Shown here piece after piece: positions 1 through 8,348 of a DNA stretch of 64,000 nucleotides. The stretch comes from Rugamonas aquatica (GTDB taxonomy: Bacteria; Pseudomonadota; Gammaproteobacteria; Burkholderiales; Burkholderiaceae_D). A model generated the notes under the pieces. It was given only the letters and a program-made list of their open reading frames with translations. It did not search any database and had not been told where the DNA came from. A program made the position numbers and the translations under genes. Position 1 is the first letter of the stretch; each line of letters starts with the position of its first letter. Location of the stretch: assembly GCF_009380215.1 (NCBI RefSeq), contig NZ_WHUG01000011.1, positions 150,303 through 214,302 of the forward strand. Reading direction: 5' to 3'.

Positions 1-687
1 AAATTTATTTTCTGGTCGCTGGTCGCCGTCAATGCCGCGCTGTTCGCGTACGGCAAAGGATATCTCGGCCATTTCAGCGGCAACGAGCGCGAGCCGGAGC
101 GCCTGCTCAATCAACTCAACGCCAGCAAGCTGGCCATCATCTCCGCCGAAAAGGCCAATGAGGCATCGGCGGCGACGGCTGCAACGGCCAGCGCCGCCGC
201 CAGCGCCAAGCCGGCGCCGGAAGTGCTGGCCTGCGTGGAAATCGGCAGCTTCGTGCTGGCCGACGCGCGCCGCTTCGAAACCCAGCTCGCGCCGCTCAAA
301 CTGGGCGACCGCCAGTCGCGCCACAACCTGCCGGGCAGCGAAGTATCGAGCTATATCGTTTATATGCCGCCGCAGGGCAGCAAGGAAGGCGCCGACAAGA
401 AAGCCGGCGAACTGCGCGCGCTGGGCGTGACCAACTACTTCATCATGAACGACAATTCGCCGCTGCGCTGGGGGATTTCGCTGGGCGTGTTCAAGACCGA
501 AGGCGCGGCGCAAAACCAGCTGGCCGCATTGATGAAGCAAGGCGTGCGCACCGCGCGCGTCGCGCCGCGCATGAGCGGCAGCAAACTGCTGGCCTTCCAG
601 TTCCGCGATGTGGATGCGGAGCTGAAGGCCAAGCTGGAACAGTTCCGCGCCGGTTATCCCGACGCGGAAAGCCACGCCTGCAAATAA
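1..687 (+). CDS. SPOR domain protein, 5' end cut by window
   Basis: The reading frame is open from base 1 and runs to a TAA at 687, so the start lies upstream of the window. The visible part begins with a hydrophobic stretch (FIFWSLVAVNAALFAYG), probably a membrane anchor. An Ala-rich linker follows, and then a C-terminal domain of about 150 residues containing CVEIGSFVLADARRFETQL and a later GVFKTEGAAQNQLAAL segment, both typical of SPOR domains. SPOR domains bind denuded peptidoglycan at division sites. In related Burkholderiales such a gene commonly follows birA and coaX, but those would lie outside the window. The SPOR assignment is by pattern and the exact role is unknown. Confidence 0.75.
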   Translation, partial: KFIFWSLVAVNAALFAYGKGYLGHFSGNEREPERLLNQLNASKLAIISAEKANEASAATAATASAAASAKPAPEVLACVEIGSFVLADARRFETQLAPLKLGDRQSRHNLPGSEVSSYIVYMPPQGSKEGADKKAGELRALGVTNYFIMNDNSPLRWGISLGVFKTEGAAQNQLAALMKQGVRTARVAPRMSGSKLLAFQFRDVDAELKAKLEQFRAGYPDAESHACK

Positions 688-694
688 CCCAGGC

Positions 695-1429
695 TTAGGC
701 GCTGAAGCCGCCGTCTATCGTCAGGCTGGCGCCGGTGATGTAGCCCGCTTCCGGGCCCGCCAGATACGACACGAAACCTGCGATCTCCTCCACCTTGCCG
801 TAACGCGGCAGTGCCATCATGGCTTTCAGCGCGCCGGCGAAGTCGCCGCTGTCCGGGTTCATATCGGTATCGACAGGGCCGGGCTGCACGTTGTTGACGG
901 TGATGCCGCGCGCGCCCAGGTCGCGCGCCATGCCCTTGGTCAGGCCGACCAACGCCGATTTGCTCATCGCGTAAGCGGCGCCGCCGCCGAACGGCATGCG
1001 TTCCGCATTGGTGCTGCCGATGGTGATAACGCGGCCGCCCTGCCCCATATGGCGCGCCGCTTCCTGCGTCGCCACGAACACGCTGCGCACATTGATGGCC
1101 AGCGTGCGGTCGAAGTCTTCCAGCGTAAAGTCTTCCAGCGGCGCGATCGCCAGCACGCCCGCGTTGTTGACCAGGATGTCGATACGGCCGTGGGCTTCGG
1201 CGGCGTTGCGGATGGCGGCTTTCAATGCCGATGCGTCGGCGCTGTCGGCTTTGACGGCTTGCGCCTTGCCGCCGGCGGCTTCGATCTCCGCCACCAGTTG
1301 CGCGGCCTTGTCGGCCGAACTGGAATACGTCAGCACGACGGTGGCGCCGTCCGCTGCCAGCCGTTTTGCGATAGCCGCGCCGATGCCGCGCGAGCCGCCC
1401 TGTACGAATGCGATTTTACCGTCGATCAT
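695..1429 (-). CDS. SDR family NAD(P)-dependent oxidoreductase
   Basis: A 244-residue classical short-chain dehydrogenase/reductase of normal family length. The Rossmann cofactor loop GGSRGIG is at residues 11-17 and NNAG at 88-91. The catalytic set is Ser139, Tyr153 and Lys157 (YAMSK). The closest general type is 3-oxoacyl-ACP-reductase-like FabG homologues, but the substrate cannot be read from sequence and there is no fatty-acid gene nearby. It is divergent from a LysR regulator with about 100 bases between them, the usual arrangement for a LysR protein and its target. It probably reduces or oxidises a small carbonyl or alcohol in the cytoplasm. Confidence 0.9.
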   Translation of the reverse strand: MIDGKIAFVQGGSRGIGAAIAKRLAADGATVVLTYSSSADKAAQLVAEIEAAGGKAQAVKADSADASALKAAIRNAAEAHGRIDILVNNAGVLAIAPLEDFTLEDFDRTLAINVRSVFVATQEAARHMGQGGRVITIGSTNAERMPFGGGAAYAMSKSALVGLTKGMARDLGARGITVNNVQPGPVDTDMNPDSGDFAGALKAMMALPRYGKVEEIAGFVSYLAGPEAGYITGASLTIDGGFSA

Positions 1430-1486
1430 TTGAAGCTCCTGGTGAGTGATTTGGAGCCTTCAGTATCCGCTTCTAATTATGTCGCG

Positions 1487-1505
1487 ACTAGACCATAGTT
1501 ACTAT
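1487..1505. promoter_or_regulatory. candidate LysR operator between SDR gene and regulator
   Basis: The divergent spacer contains overlapping dyads: ACTA-N5-TAGT at 1487-1499 and ATAGT-T-ACTAT at 1495-1505. LysR regulators usually bind interrupted dyads of this kind in the spacer they share with their target. The placement fits, but the match to the T-N11-A rule is only approximate. Confidence 0.35.
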
Positions 1506-1530
1506 CTTCAGTTAATCCCATTGGTTTAAA

Positions 1531-2463
1531 ATGAAAACCATGGAAACCATGATTAGTATTGAGTGCTTCGTGCGCAGCGCCGAAGCGGGCAGCTTTTCGG
1601 AGGCGGCCCGCAGGCTGGGATTGACGCCTGCCGCCGTCGGCAAGAACATCTCGCGGCTGGAGGCGCGGCTGGGCGTGCGCCTGTTCCAGCGCAGCACCCG
1701 CAGCCTGTCGCTGACGGAGGCCGGACAACAGTTCCTCGATGAAGTGGGCGGCAGCCTGTCGACGATACAGAACGCGGTCGCCAACCTGGCCAGCGCCGGC
1801 GGCCAGCCGGCCGGCACGCTGCGGGTCAGCATGCCGACCAACTTCGGCCGCAAGTACATCGTGCCGATGCTGGGCGAGTTTTTGCCGCGCTATCCCGCCA
1901 TCTCGCCCGACTGGGCTTTCGACAATCGTCCGGTGGACCTGATCGCCCAGGGCTACGATGCGGCGGTGGGCGGCGGCATAGACCTGTCTCCCGGCGTGGT
2001 CGCGCGCCGCTTGTGCCCCGCGCATCGGATACTGGTGGCGTCGCCGGCGTATCTGGACGAACATCCCGCGCCAAAGTCGCCCGCCGACCTGCACGAGCAT
2101 GACGGCATTCTGATACGCTCGCCGCAGACTGGCAGGATACGTCCGTGGGCGCTGGTCAATCGCAGCAAGCAGCAGGCGCCCATCACGCTGCGCGTACGCA
2201 TGACGATGAGCGATCCCGGCGCGGCCTGCGACGCGGCGGCGCTGGGCCTGGGCATCGCCCTGATCAACTACTCGGAATCGCTGACGCATCTGGAAGCAGG
2301 CACGCTGGTGCGGGTGCTGCCAGGCTGGCATGTGGATGGCGGCGCCGTGTCGATCTACTATCCGGCGCAGAAGCTGCTGCCGGCGAAGACGCGGGCCTTC
2401 GTGGAATTTGTCGTCGAGCGCTTCCGCGCGGAGCGGTTGGCGCAATTGCTGTCGGCGGTCTAG
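1531..2463 (+). CDS. LysR family transcriptional regulator
   Basis: A 310-residue protein of typical LysR length. The N-terminal winged helix-turn-helix spans about residues 7-66 and includes FSEAARRLGLTPAAVGKNI, followed by the linker helix and RLFQRSTRSLSLTEAG. The C-terminal periplasmic-binding-like effector domain spans about residues 95-300. Two further in-frame ATGs at 1540 and 1549 are possible starts; the first is kept. It is transcribed away from the SDR gene and most likely controls it and itself. The effector is unknown. Confidence 0.9.
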   Translation: MKTMETMISIECFVRSAEAGSFSEAARRLGLTPAAVGKNISRLEARLGVRLFQRSTRSLSLTEAGQQFLDEVGGSLSTIQNAVANLASAGGQPAGTLRVSMPTNFGRKYIVPMLGEFLPRYPAISPDWAFDNRPVDLIAQGYDAAVGGGIDLSPGVVARRLCPAHRILVASPAYLDEHPAPKSPADLHEHDGILIRSPQTGRIRPWALVNRSKQQAPITLRVRMTMSDPGAACDAAALGLGIALINYSESLTHLEAGTLVRVLPGWHVDGGAVSIYYPAQKLLPAKTRAFVEFVVERFRAERLAQLLSAV

Positions 2464-2481
2464 CGCAGGACGACGAGCGGC

Positions 2482-2805
2482 TTAACGGGTGGCGATGATG
2501 ATGATGTCGGCGTCGCAGTTACGGTAGTGGATGACGATGACGATGATGCGTCGCAGCCGGGCGGCAGCGGCAACGCCCAGGTCCATGGGAGCGCGGTCGG
2601 CGCGGTTCTTCATCGTCAGGTCCACGCGCGATTCGGCGCTGACGGGGATATTCATCGCCTTCAGCGCCGCCTTGGGATTGGCCATCAGCGTCAGCGCCGC
2701 ATCGGGGTCCAGCTCGGCCCTGTGGACCGACTCGACCTCGCCCGCATCTGGATTCATGTCCGCAAACAGCTTGCGCAGCACCTCGGTATCGTCCTGGATT
2801 TCCAT
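2482..2805 (-). CDS. small protein of unknown function
   Basis: A 107-residue protein that I do not recognise. The start at 2805 is chosen because GGAGGT lies just upstream of that ATG, while the ATG 12 bases earlier has no ribosome binding site. The N-terminal half is acidic and helical-looking, with a segment PDAALTLMANPKAALKAMNI that faintly recalls leader parts of nitrile-hydratase-like precursor peptides. The C-terminus is Arg-rich, then strongly hydrophobic (RRIIVIVIHY, DIIIIATR) with a single Cys. It is convergent with the LysR gene and faces no obvious partner. Codon use looks native. The precursor-peptide idea is speculative. Confidence 0.6.
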   Translation of the reverse strand: MEIQDDTEVLRKLFADMNPDAGEVESVHRAELDPDAALTLMANPKAALKAMNIPVSAESRVDLTMKNRADRAPMDLGVAAAARLRRIIVIVIHYRNCDADIIIIATR

Positions 2806-2877
2806 GATTACCTCCATTGATAGTGGAGGTTCAGTCTAGCCAGCGAACCCTTGTGAACCGTTGATGTAGCGCATGGA

Positions 2878-4020
2878 TTAGCGCTGGACGACGATAGGCT
2901 TCAGGTTCAACGATGAAGGCAAGCCTTGCGCCGCCTGGAGCGCTTCCTGGCGGGTGGCGAACGGGCCGGTGAACAGACGGTGCACGGAGCCGCCCTGCAC
3001 CACTTCCAGTCCGTTCAAGCCTTTACCGGACAGCTTGTTGCGCACCACTTCCGCATTCTCTGCGCGCGAGTAGGCGCCCAGTTGCAGATAGAAGCCGCCT
3101 TTGGCGGTGCTGGCGGCCAGCGTTTCGGTGCTGGCCGGCGCGCGATCGGTCAGCATCAGCGCTTCCGCGTCGGAAGACGGCGCACTTGGCATGGCCTTGG
3201 GCGCCAGTACCAGCGGCTCGCTCAGCGTGGTCGATGGCGTCAGCAGCAGCGGGCTGTCACCCAAGGCGCCCGACGATGTCCGCCTGGGCGACGACTGCGT
3301 CTGCAAGCGCGGCGACACCGAGTTCGACACGCCGCCACGCACCGCCAGCATGCGGTCTACCTCATCGGGCAGGATGCGCTCGATCTGCAGTTCGTGGCTG
3401 CCCTTGCCCAGCAAGCCCAGTTTCAGCGCCGCCGTGTACGACACGTCGATCGCGCGATTCGCATGGAACGGCCCACGGTCGTTGATACGCACGATGACCA
3501 CCGCACCGCTCACCAGATTGGTCAGGCGCGCATAGGATGGAATCGGCAGCGTCGGATGCGCGGCCGTCATCTTGTACATGTCGTAGATCTCGCCGGACGA
3601 GGTGCGCTGGCCATGGAATTTCTTGCCGTACCAGCTGCCGACGCCGATCTGCGAGTACGGCTGGTTGTTGGTGATCGGCGTGTAGGTCTTGCCGAAGACG
3701 ACGTAGGGACGGTTGGAGTACGGCAGCAGCGGATCGTTGCGCACATCGGCGTCCGGCACGTCGGCCAGGTTGGCGGGCGGCGCGTCGCCGGGACCATCGT
3801 CCTGGTAGTAGCCGCCACGGCCCGAATTCGCAGGCGGCAGCACCGGCAGGCCGGCGTCCGGTTTGCCGGTGGACGGCGCCTTGATTACCGGGCCTGAAGT
3901 ACGGGGCGGCTTGGGCGTCGGCGCGGTATCGCTCACTGTCGGCGCAGTACCGCAGCCGACCAGCGCCAGCAAGACCAGCCCGGTACAGACATTCAAAATA
4001 CGGCTACGGTTCATACGCAT
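2878..4020 (-). CDS. rlpA: RlpA-like septal ring lytic transglycosylase lipoprotein
   Basis: A 380-residue outer-membrane lipoprotein. The lipobox LVGC with Cys23 is followed by a Pro-rich low-complexity linker. A double-psi beta-barrel domain lies near residues 125-225 (GVGSWYGKKFHGQRTSSGE, VRINDRGPF, AIDVSYTAA), and a SPOR domain occupies the last 75 residues. RlpA cleaves glycan strands lacking stem peptides. The start at 4020 fits GGAAG five bases upstream; the GTG at 4023 and the ATG at 4014 are alternatives. It is the last gene of the mre/mrd cluster, 10 bases after the upstream mrdA stop, so it is likely co-transcribed with the elongasome genes. Confidence 0.93.
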   Translation of the reverse strand: MRMNRSRILNVCTGLVLLALVGCGTAPTVSDTAPTPKPPRTSGPVIKAPSTGKPDAGLPVLPPANSGRGGYYQDDGPGDAPPANLADVPDADVRNDPLLPYSNRPYVVFGKTYTPITNNQPYSQIGVGSWYGKKFHGQRTSSGEIYDMYKMTAAHPTLPIPSYARLTNLVSGAVVIVRINDRGPFHANRAIDVSYTAALKLGLLGKGSHELQIERILPDEVDRMLAVRGGVSNSVSPRLQTQSSPRRTSSGALGDSPLLLTPSTTLSEPLVLAPKAMPSAPSSDAEALMLTDRAPASTETLAASTAKGGFYLQLGAYSRAENAEVVRNKLSGKGLNGLEVVQGGSVHRLFTGPFATRQEALQAAQGLPSSLNLKPIVVQR

Positions 4021-4030
4021 CACATCTTCC

Positions 4031-6085
4031 TTACGGTTTTTTCCGCACCGGCGGTACCGGGGCGACAGGGGCGGCTACCGCAGGCTGCGATGGCTGCTGC
4101 TGCGGCGCCGGCTGCGATGGCGCACGCCGTTCGAATTCGGCCAGCGCGGCCTGCTCTTCCAGCGTCTGCCCTTCCACCGGCAGCACGATCTCCGCGTCTT
4201 CCTTCGGCACCTTGGTGCTGTCCTTCTCGGCCGGACGCTTGCCCAGCAGGTAGTAGTCCAAGGCCTTGCGGGCGATAGGCGCCGCTTCCGCGCCGCCCTT
4301 GCCCGCGTTCTCCACCACCAGCGCCAGCACGATGCGCGGCTTGTCCGCCGGCGCAAAAGCCGTGAACAGTGCATTGTCGCGCAGGCGTTCGGCCAGCCGC
4401 GCGGCGTTGTACTTCTCGCCCGAGCGGATGGTAATCACCTGCGCGGTGCCGGTCTTGCCGCCCACCGTGTAGCCTGCGCCGGCGAACGCGCGCACGCCCG
4501 TGCCGCCCGCCTCGGTGGTCACGCCGACCATGGCGCTCTTGATGGTGTCGATATTCTCCTGCTTGAGCGGAATCCGGTAACTCTCCTTGGGCACCGTCAG
4601 CTTGCGGGCGCGGGTTGCGCCATCTTCCACGATCTTGACCAGGTGCGGCTTCATCACCACGCCGTTGTTGGCCAGGTTGGCCACCGCATGCGCGATCTGC
4701 AAAGGGGTGTAGGCGTTGTAGCCCGAGCCATTGCTGACCGAGATGGTATCACCACCGACCCACCGCCCCGCCGCACCCTTGAAACGCTTGCGCTTCCACT
4801 CCTGCGACGGCAGCACGCCGGTCTTTTCGTTTTCCAGGTCGATACCGGTCTGCTGGCCGAAGCCGAAGGGCTTCATGAACCCGGAGATGGCGTCGATGCC
4901 CATGTCGTGGCCCAGCGCGTAGTAGTAGGTATTGCAGGACACGACGATGGACTTGTGCATATCGACCGAGCCGTGGCCGCCGACCACGTCGTCGTTGAAT
5001 TTGTGCCCGCCGAGGTAGTAGTAGCCAGGGTCGTAAGTGGTGTCGCTCGGCCGGCGCTTGCCCAGCTCCAGCGCGGCCAGCGCCATGAAGGGCTTGAAGG
5101 TGGAACCCGGCGCATAGGTGCCGGACAGCGGACGGTTGACCATAGGCCGGTCCAGCGAGGTATTGAGTTCGTTCCAGCTTTGCGCGTCGATACCGTCGAC
5201 AAACAGGTTGGGGTCATAGCCGGGGCGCGATACGTAAGCCAGGATGTCGCCGGTCGACGGTTCGATGGCGACCAGCGCGCCGCGCCGCTCGCCGAAAGCG
5301 TCTTCCACCACTTTCTGCAGCTCGATGTCGATCGACAGTATCAGGTTGCTGCCCGCCACCGCAGGTGTACGCGACAGGGTGCGGATAGCGCGGCCGCCGG
5401 CCGAGACCTCCACTTCCTCGTAGCCGGTAGTGCCGTGCAGCTGCTTCTCGTAGCTCTTCTCCAGGCCTTCCTTGCCGATATGGTCGGTGCCCTTGTAGTT
5501 GGCGGCATCGTCGGTGTCCTCGATGCCCTTGGCCTCGGCGCGGCTGATGCGGCCGATGTAGCCGATCACGTGCGACGCCGTCTCGCCCAGCGGATACTGT
5601 CGGAACAGGCGCGCCTGCACTTCCACGCCGGGGAAGCGGAAGCGCTGCGCCGAAAAGCGCGCCACTTCCTCGTCGCTCAAACGGGTGCGCAGCGGCACGC
5701 TCTCGAAGCCCTTGGATTCCTCCAGCAGCTTCTTGAAGCGCTTGCGGTCCTTGACTTCGATCTCCACCAGCTTGGACAGCTCGTCGATGGTTTCATCCAG
5801 CGTCATGCTCAACTTCGACGGCGTGATCTCCAGCGTGAAGGCCGAGTAGTTACGCGCCAGGACCACGCCGTTGCGGTCCAAAATCAGGCCGCGATTGGGC
5901 ACGATGGGCACGATGGCGATGCGGTTCTCCTCCGCCTTGACGGCGAAGTCCTTGTACTTGACCACCTGCAGCCAGATGAAGCGCGCCAGCAGCAGACCGA
6001 AACAGATGAACACCATCGCGCCCAGCACCGTGATGCGGGTGCGGAATTGCTGGAGCTCGCGCTCCGTGTCCTTAATCTCCGTCAT
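4031..6085 (-). CDS. mrdA: penicillin-binding protein 2, distal copy
   Basis: A 684-residue PBP2-type class B transpeptidase that cross-links peptidoglycan during elongation together with RodA. One N-terminal membrane helix (about 17-40) is followed by the PBP dimer domain and the transpeptidase domain. The motifs are Ser328-Thr-Phe-Lys331, Ser383-Cys-Asn385 and Lys544-Thr-Gly546. It ends in a Pro/Gln/Ala-rich tail of about 60 residues. The ATG at 6085 is preferred over a GTG at 6100 because it overlaps the upstream rodA stop as ATGA and aligns with the paralogue's start. It is clearly homologous over its full length to the copy at 8349-10331, with long identical stretches. It differs in SxN (SCN here, SCD there) and in the loop after GGDTIS (VSNGSGYN here, IAIGNGFN there). 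Confidence 0.95.
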   Translation of the reverse strand: MTEIKDTERELQQFRTRITVLGAMVFICFGLLLARFIWLQVVKYKDFAVKAEENRIAIVPIVPNRGLILDRNGVVLARNYSAFTLEITPSKLSMTLDETIDELSKLVEIEVKDRKRFKKLLEESKGFESVPLRTRLSDEEVARFSAQRFRFPGVEVQARLFRQYPLGETASHVIGYIGRISRAEAKGIEDTDDAANYKGTDHIGKEGLEKSYEKQLHGTTGYEEVEVSAGGRAIRTLSRTPAVAGSNLILSIDIELQKVVEDAFGERRGALVAIEPSTGDILAYVSRPGYDPNLFVDGIDAQSWNELNTSLDRPMVNRPLSGTYAPGSTFKPFMALAALELGKRRPSDTTYDPGYYYLGGHKFNDDVVGGHGSVDMHKSIVVSCNTYYYALGHDMGIDAISGFMKPFGFGQQTGIDLENEKTGVLPSQEWKRKRFKGAAGRWVGGDTISVSNGSGYNAYTPLQIAHAVANLANNGVVMKPHLVKIVEDGATRARKLTVPKESYRIPLKQENIDTIKSAMVGVTTEAGGTGVRAFAGAGYTVGGKTGTAQVITIRSGEKYNAARLAERLRDNALFTAFAPADKPRIVLALVVENAGKGGAEAAPIARKALDYYLLGKRPAEKDSTKVPKEDAEIVLPVEGQTLEEQAALAEFERRAPSQPAPQQQPSQPAVAAPVAPVPPVRKKP

Positions 6086-7227
6086 GCCGCGGCTCCCCAC
6101 GCCCGCGCGGCGGCGCCGCCGCGCACGCTGCGGCTATGGTGCTGGATGCTCATCAGGATGCCGCCGCCCAGGCCCAGCGTCATCAAGGCGGTGCCGCCGT
6201 AGCTCATGAACGGCAGCGGCACGCCGACCACCGGCACAATGCCGCTGACCATGCCCATGTTGACGAAAGCGTAGGTGAAGTAAATCATCGTGATGGAGCC
6301 CGCCAGCAGGCGGGTAAAGAAGGTGGAAGCATTGACGGCGATATTCAGGCCGCGCACGATCAGCAGCAGGTACAACACCAGCAGCACCATATTGCCGGTC
6401 AGGCCGAACTCCTCGGAGAACACTGCGAAGATAAAGTCGGTGGTGCGTTCGGGGATGAACTCAAGGTGGGCCTGCGTGCCGTGGGTCCAGCCCTTGCCAC
6501 CGAATCCACCCGAACCGATGGCGATCATCGACTGGATGATGTGGAAGCCTTTGCCCAGCGGGTCGTGATACGGGTCGATCAGCGTCAGCACGCGGTCGCG
6601 CTGGTAGTCGTGCATCACGGACCACAGCACAGGCAAGGCCGCGCAAGCCGCCGCACCCATCGCCGCCACAGCCTTCCACGACAGGCCACCGAGGAAGATC
6701 ACATACGCACCGGCCGCCACCACCAGCATCGCCGTGCCCAGGTCGGGCTGGCGCGCGATCAGGCCTACGGGTATCGCCAACAGCAGCGCCGCGATCAGAT
6801 AGGAATGCCAGCGCAGCTGCCCCTGCTGCCGTTGAAAGAACCACGCCATCATCAACGGCATGGCGATCTTCATGTATTCGGAAGGCTGCACCTGTATGCC
6901 GAAAGTCAGCCAGCGGCGCGAGCCGCCCTTGATGGTGCCGACCAGCGCCACCGCCACCAGCAGCGCCACGCCCAGCGCATAGGCCGGCACGGCGATACGC
7001 ATCATCACCTGCGGCGGCGTGTTCGCCGCGATCCACGTCACCAGGAAAGCCATGCAGATATTGCGCATCTGGCCCGTCATCTGGCCCGGAATCGCGATGC
7101 CGGCCGAGTACAGCGTGACCAGGCCCACCGACAGCAGCATCAGCATGATGACGGCCAGCTGCGGATCGAACACCGCAAAGTAAGGCCGTACCCGCTGCCA
7201 CAGCGGGCGCCCGTCATGCACGCGCAT
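6082..7227 (-). CDS. rodA: RodA-type SEDS glycosyltransferase, distal copy
   Basis: A 381-residue polytopic SEDS protein that polymerises lipid II into glycan strands for lateral wall growth. Hydrophobic helices run throughout, and the conserved extracytoplasmic segment FIPERTTDFIFAVFSEEFG is intact and carries the essential Asp. The start codon overlaps the stop of the preceding rodA by one base, and the stop overlaps the following mrdA as ATGA, so translation is coupled with its own PBP2. It is highly similar to the copy at 7227-8339. It differs mainly at the N-terminus and in a C-terminal extension of about ten residues. Confidence 0.95.
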   Translation of the reverse strand: MRVHDGRPLWQRVRPYFAVFDPQLAVIMLMLLSVGLVTLYSAGIAIPGQMTGQMRNICMAFLVTWIAANTPPQVMMRIAVPAYALGVALLVAVALVGTIKGGSRRWLTFGIQVQPSEYMKIAMPLMMAWFFQRQQGQLRWHSYLIAALLLAIPVGLIARQPDLGTAMLVVAAGAYVIFLGGLSWKAVAAMGAAACAALPVLWSVMHDYQRDRVLTLIDPYHDPLGKGFHIIQSMIAIGSGGFGGKGWTHGTQAHLEFIPERTTDFIFAVFSEEFGLTGNMVLLVLYLLLIVRGLNIAVNASTFFTRLLAGSITMIYFTYAFVNMGMVSGIVPVVGVPLPFMSYGGTALMTLGLGGGILMSIQHHSRSVRGGAAARAWGAAA

Positions 7228-8339
7228 CAGGTCTGCACCAGTTTGCGGTGCCGCTGTATGCTCATCAGGATGCCCGCGCCCAGGCCCAGCGTCAGCAGCG
7301 CCGTGCCGCCGTAACTCATGAACGGCAGCGGCACGCCGACCACCGGCAGGATGCCGCTGACCATGCCCATGTTGACGAAGGCGTAGGTGAAGTAAATCAT
7401 CGTGACCGCGCCGGCCAGCAGGCGGGTGAAGAAGTTGGGCGCGTTCCCGGCGATCATCAGGCCACGGCCGATCAGCAGCAGGTACAGGAACATCAGCACC
7501 AGGTTGCCGGTCAGGCCGAACTCCTCAGAGAACACGGCGAAGATAAAGTCGGTGGTGCGCTCGGGGATGAACTCAAGGTGGGCCTGCGTGCCGTGGGTCC
7601 AGCCCTTGCCGGTGATGCCGCCCGAGCCCACCGCGATGGTCGACTGAATGATGTGGAAGCCCTTGCCCAGCGGGTCGGAAGTCGGGTCGATCAGCGTCAT
7701 CACGCGTTCGCGCTGGTAGTCGTGCAGCACCGACCAGATCACCGGCAGGCTGGCCGCGCCGGCCACGAACAAGGCGATCAGCGCCTTCCACGCCAGGCCC
7801 GCCAGGAAGATCACGCAGAAGCCTGCGGCCACCACCAGCAAGGCGGTGCCCAGGTCGGGCTGCTTGACGATCAGGCCGACGGGTATCGCCAGCAGCACGG
7901 CGGCGATGCCGTAGTCCTGCCAGCGCAGATGGCCGGCGCGCTGCTGGAAGAACCACGCCAGCATCAGCGGCATGGCGATCTTCATGAATTCTGACGGCTG
8001 GATATCGACGCCCAGATGCAGCCAGCGCCGCGCACCCAGCTTGATGGTGCCGAACAGCGCCACGCCGATCAGCAGGGCCACCGCGACCACATAGGCCGGC
8101 ACGGCGATCCGCATCATCATCTGCGGCGACACATTGGCCACGAACCACATCACGATGAAGGCCAGGAAGATGTTACGCAGCTGGTCTTCCACCTTGCCGG
8201 GAATGCCGATGCCTGCCGAGTACAGCGTGACCAGGCCGACCGACAGCAGCGCGCAGATAATCAGCGCCAGCGGAATGTCGAAAACGGTGAAGTACGGGCG
8301 AAGGCGGCGCCACAGGGAACGCCTTTCGTTGATGCGCAT
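7227..8339 (-). CDS. rodA: RodA-type SEDS glycosyltransferase, proximal copy
   Basis: A 370-residue SEDS family protein of standard RodA length, with about ten membrane segments and the conserved FIPERTTDFIFAVFSEEFG loop. It lies 9 bases after the proximal mrdA and directly before the second rodA (TGATG overlap). The order mreBCD-mrdA-rodA up to this gene is the usual arrangement in the class, so this is probably the ancestral copy. It works with PBP2, MreC and MreD at the inner membrane to keep rod shape. Confidence 0.95.
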   Translation of the reverse strand: MRINERRSLWRRLRPYFTVFDIPLALIICALLSVGLVTLYSAGIGIPGKVEDQLRNIFLAFIVMWFVANVSPQMMMRIAVPAYVVAVALLIGVALFGTIKLGARRWLHLGVDIQPSEFMKIAMPLMLAWFFQQRAGHLRWQDYGIAAVLLAIPVGLIVKQPDLGTALLVVAAGFCVIFLAGLAWKALIALFVAGAASLPVIWSVLHDYQRERVMTLIDPTSDPLGKGFHIIQSTIAVGSGGITGKGWTHGTQAHLEFIPERTTDFIFAVFSEEFGLTGNLVLMFLYLLLIGRGLMIAGNAPNFFTRLLAGAVTMIYFTYAFVNMGMVSGILPVVGVPLPFMSYGGTALLTLGLGAGILMSIQRHRKLVQT

Positions 8340-8348
8340 GCTGGTCCT

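Noticed and set aside
1477..2445. Minus-strand open frame of 322 codons opposite the LysR gene
   Set aside because: Composition is typical of antisense frames and the LysR protein on the other strand is unambiguous.
3863..6202. Long plus-strand open frame of 779 codons opposite mrdA and rodA
   Set aside because: It is antisense to well-supported genes, rich in Arg, His, Gln and Ala, with no motif or ribosome binding site. It is a GC-bias shadow, like the similar long frames at 8016-10463, 43561-45546, 47322-50222 and 57103-59565.
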